Positions 29,458-39,104 of a stretch of DNA of 64,000 bases are shown here, in pieces. Source of the DNA: an uncultured Granulosicoccaceae bacterium. GTDB lineage: Bacteria > Pseudomonadota > Gammaproteobacteria > Granulosicoccales > Granulosicoccaceae. The DNA lies in the NCBI GenBank assembly GCA_937922015.1, contig CAKZVB010000039.1, positions 22,712 to 86,711 on the forward strand. The letters run 5' to 3'. Within the stretch, counting starts at the first letter, position 1, and every line of letters begins with the position of its first letter. The notes beneath the pieces were generated by a model. The model searched no databases, had not been told where the DNA came from, and worked only from the letters and a program-made list of their open reading frames with translations. Position numbers and translations under genes: made by a program.

Positions 29458-31718
29458 ACAAAGAAACAAAATTTACCGAACGTACGTTTAAATCAGTTGG
29501 CACCCGCCCGGTACGCCCCGACGGAGTTGACAAAGTCACCGGTCGGGCACGCTATGGCGCAGACTACGACATGCCGGGCCAGTTGATTGGCCTGATGCTG
29601 CGAAGCCCGCATGCCCATGCCACTATTAAAAAAATAGACACATCAGCGGCAGAGCAACTGCCCGGTGTGAAAGCCGTTGTTACCTCAAAGGACCTGCCAG
29701 ACCTTACTGATGGTGATACAGATCTCAAATGCATTCTCGAAAACTCCATGGCACGGAAAAAAGCCTTCTACGATGGTCATGCTGTCGCTGCTGTCGCCGC
29801 TGTCGACATGCCAACGGCCAAAGCGGCTCTAAAACTGATTAACGTCGAATACAAAATACACAAACACGTTACCGACGTAGACAAGGCAGCCGACCCCAAA
29901 GCCCCGGTACTCCACAAAGACTGCTTTACTAAAGGCGTTGAACCGGCACCAGTGAAACCTTCCAACATTGCCGCCAGCAGTGAGTTTGGTCATGGTGATG
30001 TAGGCAAAGGCTTTGACGACGCAGACTTTGTAGTAGAAAGAAATTTCCGCACCGAACAAACTCACCAGGGATACATTGAACCACACGCCTGTGTCGCCAG
30101 TGTCAGCCCGGACGGCAGTGGCGAACTATGGGTTTGCACCCAGGGTCACTTTGTTTTTCGACAACAGTGCGCCCAGTTACTGGGCATGGACATGGCAAAG
30201 TTACGGGTTACCTCATCAGAGATCGGCGGCGGCTTCGGTGGCAAAACCCACCTCTGGCTCGAACCAGTAGCGCTGGCACTGTCACGCAAAGCCAACCTGC
30301 CGGTCAAACTGACCATGACCCGCGAAGACGTATTCCGGGCTTCGGGCCCGACCAGCGCAACCTCTATCGATATAAAGATCGGTATAAAAAACGACGGCAC
30401 CATCACTGCCGGCGAAGCAACACTGCGCTACACCAGTGGTCCATGGAAAGGCAGCTGGGCGATGCTTGGCGCGATGACGGCATTTGCCTGCTACGACCTT
30501 GAAAACGTTAAAACCACGGGCCTGGAAATACTGGTCAACCGTCCAAAGACTACCGCATACCGTGCGCCGTCTGCGCCCATGGCTGCATTCGCAGTTGAAA
30601 GCGTTATCGATGAACTTGCCGGTAAAATCGGCAGGGATCCCGTTGCTGTCCGCATTCAGAACGCCGCCAAAGAAGGCACACAGTCTTCCTACGGTCCGGT
30701 GTATGGACCCATTGGTATCGGCCCGACCCTGGAAGCCGCCGCTAAACATCCGCACATGTCTGCACCACTGGGTGAGAATCAGGGACGTGGTATGGCATGC
30801 GGGTTCTGGTTTAATTTCGGCGGCCAGTCCTGCACGCATATAAACATCGACATAGATGGCACAGTCACTCTCACGGTTGGCACCATAGATGTAGGCGGGG
30901 CACGCGCCTCCTTGTCACTGGTGGTTGCCGAAGAACTGGGCATAAACTACGAGCAAGTCAAAACCGTTATTGGCGATACCGGTAACCTGGGTTACAACGA
31001 AATGACGGACGGCAGTCGCGGCACCTTCGCAAGCTCCATGTCTGCGATCATGTCTGCGCGCAAGGCCATCGAGGAACTAAAACAACGCGCTGCCATGATG
31101 TGGGATGTCTCAGTCGATGAAGTTAGCTGGGAAGATGGCCATGCACGTGCCACCGGCAACAGCAATCTGCCACCATTGTCTATCGCAGAGATAGCCGCTG
31201 GCGCAGGCAAAACCGGCGGGCCAATCGCCGGCCACACCGAACTGAACGCCGATGGTGCAGGTGTCTCTTTCGCCACTCATATTTGCGATGTGGAAGTCGA
31301 TCCGGAAACCGGCCTGACCAGAGTCATTCGCTACACCGTTATTCAAGACGCCGGCAAAGCCGTGCACCCCACTTACGTCGAAGGGCAGTTTCAGGGCGGC
31401 GCAACCCAAGGCATCGGCTGGGCACTGAACGAAGAATATATTTACGGTGACGACGGCCGCCTGCAAAACCCGGGCTTTCTGGACTACCGGATTCCAGTCT
31501 GTTCAGATCTGCCGATGATCGACACGCAGATACTGGAGATACCAAACCCAAATCATCCCTATGGTATTCGCGGTGTAGGGGAAACTTCTATTGTACCGCC
31601 ACTGGCAGCGATCGCTAACGCCGTATCAAATGCATCCGGTGTGCGCATGACACATGTCCCCATGTCACCGCCACGCATACTGGCAGCAATAGAAGAAGCA
31701 GAAACCACCACGGCCTGA
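29454..31718 (+). CDS. Xanthine dehydrogenase family molybdopterin-binding (large) subunit
   Basis: RPDGVDKVTGRARYGADYDMPGQLIGLMLRSPHAHA; EIGGGFGGKTHLWLEP; start ATG 29454 overlaps upstream stop (ATGA). Confidence 0.93.
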   Translation: MNKETKFTERTFKSVGTRPVRPDGVDKVTGRARYGADYDMPGQLIGLMLRSPHAHATIKKIDTSAAEQLPGVKAVVTSKDLPDLTDGDTDLKCILENSMARKKAFYDGHAVAAVAAVDMPTAKAALKLINVEYKIHKHVTDVDKAADPKAPVLHKDCFTKGVEPAPVKPSNIAASSEFGHGDVGKGFDDADFVVERNFRTEQTHQGYIEPHACVASVSPDGSGELWVCTQGHFVFRQQCAQLLGMDMAKLRVTSSEIGGGFGGKTHLWLEPVALALSRKANLPVKLTMTREDVFRASGPTSATSIDIKIGIKNDGTITAGEATLRYTSGPWKGSWAMLGAMTAFACYDLENVKTTGLEILVNRPKTTAYRAPSAPMAAFAVESVIDELAGKIGRDPVAVRIQNAAKEGTQSSYGPVYGPIGIGPTLEAAAKHPHMSAPLGENQGRGMACGFWFNFGGQSCTHINIDIDGTVTLTVGTIDVGGARASLSLVVAEELGINYEQVKTVIGDTGNLGYNEMTDGSRGTFASSMSAIMSARKAIEELKQRAAMMWDVSVDEVSWEDGHARATGNSNLPPLSIAEIAAGAGKTGGPIAGHTELNADGAGVSFATHICDVEVDPETGLTRVIRYTVIQDAGKAVHPTYVEGQFQGGATQGIGWALNEEYIYGDDGRLQNPGFLDYRIPVCSDLPMIDTQILEIPNPNHPYGIRGVGETSIVPPLAAIANAVSNASGVRMTHVPMSPPRILAAIEEAETTTA

Positions 31719-31730
31719 TGCAGCAATAAC

Positions 31731-31976
31731 GTGGTAACCATCAATATATGGGGCGCGCTCCGTCCCGCTGTAAACGGAGCCGCCTCCATAGAACTGGACG
31801 CCACCACCATCCGCGACCTGTTTGAAAAACTGGAAGCGCAATACCCTAAAACCCTGCCCTATATTGAAGAGGGTATTGCCGTATCTATAGACGGCACTAT
31901 CTATCAGGACAGCTGGAGCCACCCGCTGCCAACCGACGCGGAAATCTACCTGCTGCCACGTATCGCAGGCGGTTAA
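31731..31976 (+). CDS. MoaD/ThiS-like ubiquitin-fold protein (GTG start)
   Basis: 81 aa, beta-grasp-like, ends ...EIYLLPRIAGG with C-terminal Gly-Gly; follows the molybdo-hydroxylase operon. Confidence 0.8.
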   Translation: MVTINIWGALRPAVNGAASIELDATTIRDLFEKLEAQYPKTLPYIEEGIAVSIDGTIYQDSWSHPLPTDAEIYLLPRIAGG

Positions 31977-32136
31977 AATAACCAGACCCACACTCGAAAG
32001 CGTTACCTTGAGGCTACCATCACCAGCCCTTCAACCTCACAAAGCACATTTTTACCATCTAATTCCGGGTTTTGCGGTACGCTATAACTAATAAATATTC
32101 CCCGCAAGCCAACCCGTTTTCCAGAGTCTATAAGTA

Positions 32137-34752
32137 ATGTCAAAGATGACGCCACAAACCCCGACCGCAAAACGTCTGAGAGTAAAAACACCTGAACTGC
32201 GATGGGTGTGCAACCCAAAATTAATACCAGCAAAACTCAGCAGCGAACTAGCCCCCATCGATGGACTGCTGGGTCAGGAGCGCGCTCTGGAAGCAGTTAC
32301 TTTCGGACTCGACATACCGTCGGCTGGCTACAATATTTTTGTTCATGGCGACCCGGGATCAGGTAAACACAACGCAATTTTGTCTTTTGTAAAACAGCGG
32401 GCGCTGCAGGACAAACGCGCGTCAGATTGGCTTTACGTGCAAAATTTTGATGTAGACCATAAGCCAATTGCCCTTTGCCTGCCTGCGGGCGACGGTGCGG
32501 AATTTAAAAATTCACTCGACAAAGCACTCAACGCAATCGCCGAAGGATTGCCATCACTACTGGACGGCGACGACACCAAAAACCGTCGTAAAGCCATAGA
32601 AAATGATTTTCGTGAAGCCAACGAAGCCGGCTACAAAAAAATAAATGATATTGCAGCAAAGCAAGGCCTGGGAATAGCACAGTCCGCTCAAGGCTTTTCA
32701 GTTGTACCAATGAAAGAGGGTGCAGCGCTTACTGCGGAGGAATTCGAACAGCTACCAAAAAAACAAAAAGAAGCATTGCAGGAATCAATTCGAAACGTTC
32801 AATCCTTACTGTCTGACTTTATGGGTGAAGACCTGCCAGAGCTGGACAAAACCAGACAAGACCAGCTAAAAGCGCTTTATGATCAGGTCACACAGTCAAT
32901 GGTATCGCAGCACCTGCAACCAATGCACAAGCAGTACGGCAGTGACTCTACGATTAAAGATCACCTTGACGCCATGGCAGAAGACCTTGCAGATTTCACC
33001 CCCGTGCTGGCACAACTTGCATCCGGCACATTGAACCAGGGCGAAGGCAGTTCACCAATGTCGCAGGGACCCGAGGCTGTAAAAGCCGCAATGAAAAGGT
33101 ACAGTGCAAATCTGCTGGTAGCCCAGCAGGAAGGCGACAAAGGTGCGCCCGTTGTCTATGAGGACTGGCCCGGTGTCGGTCGCATGGTGGGACGCATCGA
33201 ACACATATCGCGAATGGGCGCACTGGAAACAAATTTCAACCTGATCAAGTCAGGCGCCCTGCATCGAGCTAATGGCGGCTATCTGTTACTGGATGCCAGA
33301 AGAGTACTATCTGCACCCGGCTCATGGGAGACACTGAAGCGTGCACTTCGTACCGGTGAAATCTCCATAGACTCACCCTACTCAAGCCATACCGCGCTAA
33401 CCACGGTTACACTGGAACCCGCTACCATTCCACTCAAAGTCAAAGTGATTATTTTCGGCAACCGGTCAGTTTACTACAGACTCGCCGCAATGGACCCGGA
33501 CTTCACAGAACTATTCAAAGTCGCAGCGGATTTCGATAACCGTATAGAACGTGGCGAGGAAAACATCAGTAATTTCGCACGTCTACTGGCCGGTATTGCG
33601 AACAAAGAATCGTTACTGCCGTTAAACAAAACGGGCATGGCTGCTGCAATTGAACATGCCGTTCGCATGACAGACGACCAGGAACGCATAACCCTGAGGG
33701 TCGGCCCCCTGGCAGACTTGCTGCGAGAAGCAAACTACGTCGCAACAAAAAGTAACCGCAAAGCCATTGGTCGGGAAGAAGTCCGTAGTGCGATAGAAAG
33801 ACAGATCAACCGCGTCGATCGTGTAAGGCAGCGCTCCCACGAACAGATCCAGCGCGAGTCGATAATGATTGACGTGGTTGGCGAAAAATCAGGGCAAATT
33901 AACGGACTGGCCGTGATGTCTATCGGCGGTTTCCGCTTTGGTAAACCAAGCCGCATAACTGCCCGCACTCGCATGGGTGCTGGCAGAGTCATAGATATCG
34001 AGCGCTCATCGGATCTTGGTGGCTCAATCCATTCAAAGGGGATATTAATACTGTCATCCTATCTGTCAAATCACTATGCACGCGAAGTACCGGTCGCATT
34101 GTCTGCCTCGATTGCATTTGAACAATCCTATGGTGGTGTCGACGGTGACTCTGCCTCATCAACAGAGCTATACGCTCTGCTGTCATCGTTGAGCGATACC
34201 CCTATAAAACAGGGACTGGCGGTTACAGGATCAGTAAACCAATACGGTGAGGTTCAGGTGATAGGTGGTGCCAATGAAAAAATTGAAGGGTTCTTTGATA
34301 TTTGTAATAGCAGACCCGAAGGACTGACCGGTGACCAGGGCGTTCTGTTACCCGCCGCCAACGTAAAAAACCTGATGCTCCGCCCTGACGTGGTTGATGC
34401 CTGTAAGGCAGGCGATTTTCATATCTATGCCATTAGCCATATCAACGAAGGCATTGAAGTGCTTACCGGGGTAGTTGCCGGTGTTAGAAACAAAAAAAGC
34501 GGAGCTTTCCCTGAAGGCACCATTAACAGACTGGTCGAAGACAAGCTGATCAGCTTCGCAGAAATGCGACGGGATTTCGGCCGTGGAAAAACAAAAGATA
34601 CAGTCGAATCCACGTCAGAAGAACCCGCGACAGACGAATCAATTGTTACGGCAAAATCGGATATGGTAAAACCGGTTAAAAAGAAAGCCCGTCGAAAAAA
34701 GGCCACTGCAGAGAAAGCCAACAGGAAGAAAACGACTAAAAAAAGGGCGTAA
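32137..34752 (+). CDS. Lon-like AAA+/S16 protease family protein (YcbZ/LonB-like)
   Basis: IFVHGDPGSGKHNAIL; S16 serine VDGDSASSTELYALLSSLS and lysine GGANEKIEGFFDIC. Confidence 0.93.
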   Translation: MSKMTPQTPTAKRLRVKTPELRWVCNPKLIPAKLSSELAPIDGLLGQERALEAVTFGLDIPSAGYNIFVHGDPGSGKHNAILSFVKQRALQDKRASDWLYVQNFDVDHKPIALCLPAGDGAEFKNSLDKALNAIAEGLPSLLDGDDTKNRRKAIENDFREANEAGYKKINDIAAKQGLGIAQSAQGFSVVPMKEGAALTAEEFEQLPKKQKEALQESIRNVQSLLSDFMGEDLPELDKTRQDQLKALYDQVTQSMVSQHLQPMHKQYGSDSTIKDHLDAMAEDLADFTPVLAQLASGTLNQGEGSSPMSQGPEAVKAAMKRYSANLLVAQQEGDKGAPVVYEDWPGVGRMVGRIEHISRMGALETNFNLIKSGALHRANGGYLLLDARRVLSAPGSWETLKRALRTGEISIDSPYSSHTALTTVTLEPATIPLKVKVIIFGNRSVYYRLAAMDPDFTELFKVAADFDNRIERGEENISNFARLLAGIANKESLLPLNKTGMAAAIEHAVRMTDDQERITLRVGPLADLLREANYVATKSNRKAIGREEVRSAIERQINRVDRVRQRSHEQIQRESIMIDVVGEKSGQINGLAVMSIGGFRFGKPSRITARTRMGAGRVIDIERSSDLGGSIHSKGILILSSYLSNHYAREVPVALSASIAFEQSYGGVDGDSASSTELYALLSSLSDTPIKQGLAVTGSVNQYGEVQVIGGANEKIEGFFDICNSRPEGLTGDQGVLLPAANVKNLMLRPDVVDACKAGDFHIYAISHINEGIEVLTGVVAGVRNKKSGAFPEGTINRLVEDKLISFAEMRRDFGRGKTKDTVESTSEEPATDESIVTAKSDMVKPVKKKARRKKATAEKANRKKTTKKRA

Positions 34753-34779
34753 ACCACTCAGGCCCACTACATTAAAAGA

Positions 34780-34800
34780 CCGGCTGCTGAAAGCAGCCGG
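34780..34800. terminator. Hairpin after Lon-like gene, possible terminator
   Basis: Perfect 8-bp stem CCGGCTGC tgaaa GCAGCCGG; nearest T-run (TTTTTT) is about 15 nt downstream. Confidence 0.4.
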
Positions 34801-34970
34801 AACCTGAAACAACCGTTTTTTATTCGGCCAGCATAGAACTACCGGGCCCGACAACCGAAATACAAAGCAGATCAGGACGATAGTTTTTGCCTGGTGACAC
34901 ACTACAAAATTGCAATGACGTGAAAGACTCTATATTTTAAGGATCAGACAATCACCAGCGGAAGAGCCAA

Positions 34971-35219
34971 ATGCAAGGGTTTATAGTTCAAACAATTATC
35001 GCCTCTGTCATTCTGACCATTCTACTAAACGCAATACCCTTGTTATTCCCGAAATCCACACAAAAGGCCGAACGCCACATTCACGAGAAAATGGAAAAGG
35101 CTTTTGCAGAAAGCGAAGACGGCAAGCGTCCAAAAGTACAAGTGTTCTTCCCCTGGAAAACCATGCTTCTCATTTCTGTAATATTAACGGTAGTGCTCAA
35201 TGTAATTTCGTTTATCTGA
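34971..35219 (+). CDS. Hypothetical small membrane protein with two predicted TM helices
   Basis: 82-aa ORF; hydrophobic segments at both ends. Confidence 0.6.
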   Translation: MQGFIVQTIIASVILTILLNAIPLLFPKSTQKAERHIHEKMEKAFAESEDGKRPKVQVFFPWKTMLLISVILTVVLNVISFI

Positions 35220-35314
35220 AGCTGGTTTCACCAACACAACGCCTCCAGACTGGTGCGCTAACGTATACAGAGGGCTGTTTGGAAAGTTCGGTAACAACCT
35301 TTCCGCACAGCCTA

Positions 35315-35806
35315 CTAGCCCGCAATCGCCTCACCCACACTACGGTAATCACTGCAATAATAAATCAGCGGCGATTCCCCCCGCCCCTGCTCAATCTCGT
35401 CTACCGATCCTACTAAAATATTGTGATCACCTGCTGGATAATTATGCACAGTACTACAATGAAATCGCGTAATAGCCCCGGCAATCAGCGGCACATTCTG
35501 CCCGGATAATTCATAGTCCAGGCTGTCAAACTTATCAATTCCGGGAGTGGCGAAACGATTGGAAAGTGCGATCTGATCACTGGATAAGATATGTACAACA
35601 TAGTTTTTCACACCGCAGAAAGCTGCATATTCAGGCGCATGTTTACCCACACTCCAAAGTACTAACGGTGGATCTAAAGACACCGAATTAAAACTGCTTA
35701 CCGTCATACCAACCGGCTTGCCATCAACCGCAGCCGTTACAATGCAAACGCCGGTGGCAAACTTTGAGAATGCGATACGGGTATTTTCTAATTCGTGAGA
35801 GTCCAT
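35315..35806 (-). CDS. Flavin reductase family (FMN-binding) protein
   Basis: FATGVCIVTAAVDGKPVGMTVSSFNSVSLDPPLVLWSV. Confidence 0.93.
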   Translation of the reverse strand: MDSHELENTRIAFSKFATGVCIVTAAVDGKPVGMTVSSFNSVSLDPPLVLWSVGKHAPEYAAFCGVKNYVVHILSSDQIALSNRFATPGIDKFDSLDYELSGQNVPLIAGAITRFHCSTVHNYPAGDHNILVGSVDEIEQGRGESPLIYYCSDYRSVGEAIAG

Positions 35807-35956
35807 AGAGCATTAACAACCTTCAGAAGGGGTTAGGTGAATGGGGTAAAGCCCGCGCGGCCTGCTCGATACTATCATCTTACCGAACACATCGGTGCAT
35901 ACGCCCTACCGGCGGCTTTGTTACACTTCAGGCTCCAATGACAAGAGGCTACCAGC

Positions 35957-36283
35957 ATGCCGCCTACAGCAACTACACCCGAACCACCCTATTATGCCGT
36001 CATATTCAGTTCTGTGCGCACTGCCAAGACAGACGGCTATGATGAAACAGCAGAAGCAATGGTGGCGCTGGCCGCAATGCAACCCGGCTATCTGGGCATT
36101 GAATCCGCCCACAGCGATATCGGTATCACTGTCTCCTACTGGAGCGATCTGGACTCCATCAAAAAGTGGAAACAAAACGCGCAACACCTCGCAGCACAAA
36201 AGTCAGGTCACCAGAAATGGTACGAAAACTTCACCGTACGAATAGCGCGTGTAGAAAAAGAGTACAGCAAGCAGGAGCGCTGA
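35957..36283 (+). CDS. Antibiotic biosynthesis monooxygenase (ABM)-fold protein
   Basis: YYAVIFSSVRTAKTDGYDETAEAMVALAAMQPGYLGIESAHSDIGITVSYWSDLDSIKKWKQNAQH. Confidence 0.85.
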   Translation: MPPTATTPEPPYYAVIFSSVRTAKTDGYDETAEAMVALAAMQPGYLGIESAHSDIGITVSYWSDLDSIKKWKQNAQHLAAQKSGHQKWYENFTVRIARVEKEYSKQER

Positions 36284-36288
36284 GCGGA

Positions 36289-36801
36289 TTATTCAGCAGG
36301 AAGCTTGAATTGCTTCGCCATCCACATCAGCAGCGGGAAAACAATCATCCATACAACAGCCAGTTTAATCATCGACGGGTAAAAAGGCTCAACTATTTCA
36401 TAGCTGGTCAGTCGGGTACCTGTGTAGTAAGTCAATGACCCCGCAATGCCCCCTGCCAGCACAGAGAAAACCGGGTGCTCCTGAAACCAGCGTGTACTAT
36501 GATTAAGCGTGGTGGCAAACAACGGCCAAAGTGATAGCAGCCATAATGGTGGCAGCAATGAACTGGACGGCGACTGCAACACACCGAAATAGACAAAACC
36601 GGACTCTACAATCAGACCGGTGACGCCAACCAGCAAAATAAAGTACAGCTCACGAAAATCAGTGCTGATAAACTTCATGTGCAGTATCACCGTCACAGTC
36701 ACTGCTGCCAGCGCCACTGCATTCCCTCCCAACACACAAACAAGCCATACCGCGTTAAAAACAACGATATTGATAATGTTTTTTCGCAGCCGGATGGGCA
36801 C
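36289..36801 (-). CDS. DUF2878-domain membrane protein (GTG start, TAGTG overlap with cfa)
   Basis: Hydrophobic DUF2878-like sequence; cfa stop TAG (36803-36801) overlaps GTG (36801-36799). Confidence 0.75.
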   Translation of the reverse strand: MPIRLRKNIINIVVFNAVWLVCVLGGNAVALAAVTVTVILHMKFISTDFRELYFILLVGVTGLIVESGFVYFGVLQSPSSSLLPPLWLLSLWPLFATTLNHSTRWFQEHPVFSVLAGGIAGSLTYYTGTRLTSYEIVEPFYPSMIKLAVVWMIVFPLLMWMAKQFKLPAE

Positions 36802-38168
36802 TAATTTGGCCGGTAATCGGGTTTGGCTATCACCATTTGCACCGTATTTATCACACGCTCCTGGAAGCCACCCTGGCAATAGCACAGATAATACAACCAC
36901 ATACGGATAAAGCGCTCATCGAAACCAAGCGCACGCACTTTATCCAGGTTTCCCTCGAATGATTTGCGCCAGAACCCCAGTGTCTTTGCATAGTCCTGAG
37001 TTATATCATTCACCGAAACAATACCCATATCTGTATCTTCAGCCACATGCCTGGCAATCACACTCATTGAGGGCAGACAGCCCCCGGGGAAAATATACCT
37101 TTGGATAAAATCGACTGAACGCCGGGCTTGATCATAACGCTGATCCGCAATGGTAATGGCCTGAAGTGACATCAGACCATCGGGTTTCAGCAAGCTACTG
37201 CACTTGTTAAAGTAGTCGGAAAAATACTGGTGCCCGACTGCCTCGATCATTTCTATGGAAACCAGCTTGTCGAACTGCCCGTGCAATTCTCTGTAGTCTT
37301 TCATGACTACCGTAATTTTATCTTCCAGGCCATTTTTCTCAACCAACGCCCGCGTAAAGTCATGCTGCTGCTGAGACAACGTCGTTGTTGTAACACGGCA
37401 ACCGTAGTTTTTGGCCGCGTATACTGCCATCCCTCCCCAACCAGTACCAATCTCCACCAGATGATCATCAGCATTGAGTTGCAGCTTCCTGCACATGGTC
37501 TCCAACTTAGCAATGGCTGCTTCTTCCAGTGATAGGTTCTGGCCATTAAAAACGGCGGCTGAGTACATCATGGATGGATCGAGAAACAGCTCAAAAAAGT
37601 CATTGCCCAGATCATAGTGCGCCGAGATGTTTTTACGCGACCCGGAAACACTGTTTCTGGTGACCATACTCAATAACTTCAACGCCACTGCATTAGCTGC
37701 CGAACGTTCTTTGTCCATTCCCTTGAGCGCGACTATATTAGAGACAAAAAAACGGATAACAGACAAAAGATCCGGCGTGGTCCACAGACCATCCATATAG
37801 GCTTCTGCCGCACCAACCACACCGTTAAAGGCAATTGCAGAGAACGCAGCAGGGCTCTGTACATGTATCTCAGCAACAATGGCACTTTGTTTTTCAGTGG
37901 CACTTGTATCGCCAAACTGAATGGAATCGTTGCCCTCCACCAGGGTCAACTGCCCTCTTTGCATCTTTCCCATATGACCGTGCACCAGACTGCGCGCCCA
38001 GCGCTCGGTGGTACTTCCGGCCTTTCCGGCATCCATATTACGACCCAGGGTCAGGGCGCTGGCCCAACCTTTGACACGGGCTGGCAGACCGGTGTCAGCA
38101 ATTCCGCCACGCGTTTCAACAGCAGACAAGGACGACAACCGGGACTGCGGATCAAGCGCATTACTCAT
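36801..38168 (-). CDS. cfa: Cyclopropane-fatty-acyl-phospholipid synthase family methyltransferase
   Basis: ISAHYDLGNDFFELFLDPSMMYS, VEIGTGWGGMAVYAA, FIQRYIFPGGCLPS. Confidence 0.94.
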   Translation of the reverse strand: MSNALDPQSRLSSLSAVETRGGIADTGLPARVKGWASALTLGRNMDAGKAGSTTERWARSLVHGHMGKMQRGQLTLVEGNDSIQFGDTSATEKQSAIVAEIHVQSPAAFSAIAFNGVVGAAEAYMDGLWTTPDLLSVIRFFVSNIVALKGMDKERSAANAVALKLLSMVTRNSVSGSRKNISAHYDLGNDFFELFLDPSMMYSAAVFNGQNLSLEEAAIAKLETMCRKLQLNADDHLVEIGTGWGGMAVYAAKNYGCRVTTTTLSQQQHDFTRALVEKNGLEDKITVVMKDYRELHGQFDKLVSIEMIEAVGHQYFSDYFNKCSSLLKPDGLMSLQAITIADQRYDQARRSVDFIQRYIFPGGCLPSMSVIARHVAEDTDMGIVSVNDITQDYAKTLGFWRKSFEGNLDKVRALGFDERFIRMWLYYLCYCQGGFQERVINTVQMVIAKPDYRPN

Positions 38169-38240
38169 ATCTGAACGTCTCCCCATTATGAACTTTCATA
38201 ATAACTACGCCTTTGTATTTAGTTTGAATCATTATTGTTC

Positions 38241-39104
38241 TTACAACACCCTGTCAGGATGTGAAAAAAAAGGCACCTTTTTTATAGCAAGCCTCAGCGC
38301 CTGCCAGTAAATGCCTATCGCCACCTTAACTGTCATAAAAGGATACAGCAGAACGACTGCGTTGAGACTTGCAGCAGTAATTTCCACCCTGTTCAGGTTA
38401 ACACCCGCACGAAACACAGCACTTTGTTGCAATCCGCCTTTTGTTTCAGCAGTGACAGGCAGGTTAGCAAGCGAATACTGCAGGGAATCAGAGGTAATCC
38501 TGCCATGCCACCGATACATCATTCGCATAGGCATAAACGGTGACACATGCATTTCTTTTTTAAATTCAATTTCATCTGCAGGTGAATAATTTCTTAGATC
38601 AAGTACGTAGTGCGTTTTCTCCCCCCAGGGTGTGTTTGTCACTTCAATCAGCAATGCAATTAGTTTGTTGTCCTTGCTGAAGCAGTAGTAACAACTTATC
38701 GGATTGATGATATGACCGAAGTAACGTAAGTTCGTCAACAATCTGATCGGACCGTCAGGATAGAACGACAGACTGTTATTGACTGATTCTCGAACACACT
38801 GATCAAGATGACCGACATCATCACCGGCATCAACTCCGTCAACATCCCACTCTGAGCCAAAATAATCAGAACGTCTAAAACGCGCCAGTGAAAACCACCC
38901 TCTCGACCATAAGCGGCTCTTGATCAGGATTTCGTCGAGCTCTGACAGATCAATGTACATCATAAAAACCTTGTACTTAAACCCGTGCTCTCGTGGCTGT
39001 AGACGTCTATGCCACACCGTTCCCTTGTAGATCGCGCTATACAATGGGTTCTCTACGCCGCGAACGTGGCTGGGCTGCCGCAGGGTCAGGAGTGTTGCCG
39101 GCAC
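38241..39104 (-). CDS. DUF1365-domain protein
   Basis: GTVWHRRLQPREHGFKYKVFMMYIDLSEL; YFGHIINPISCYYCFSKDNKL; lies between FAD oxidoreductase and cfa. Confidence 0.92.
   Translation of the reverse strand: MPATLLTLRQPSHVRGVENPLYSAIYKGTVWHRRLQPREHGFKYKVFMMYIDLSELDEILIKSRLWSRGWFSLARFRRSDYFGSEWDVDGVDAGDDVGHLDQCVRESVNNSLSFYPDGPIRLLTNLRYFGHIINPISCYYCFSKDNKLIALLIEVTNTPWGEKTHYVLDLRNYSPADEIEFKKEMHVSPFMPMRMMYRWHGRITSDSLQYSLANLPVTAETKGGLQQSAVFRAGVNLNRVEITAASLNAVVLLYPFMTVKVAIGIYWQALRLAIKKVPFFSHPDRVL

Noticed and set aside
30282-30839. 185-aa minus ORF inside the molybdopterin subunit gene
   Set aside because: Antisense to a confident CDS; no protein-family signal.
28115-31718. Carbon monoxide dehydrogenase (coxMSL)
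   Set aside because: Subunit order fits, but the large-subunit active-site loop is AYRAPSAP, not AYRCSFR or AYRGAGR.
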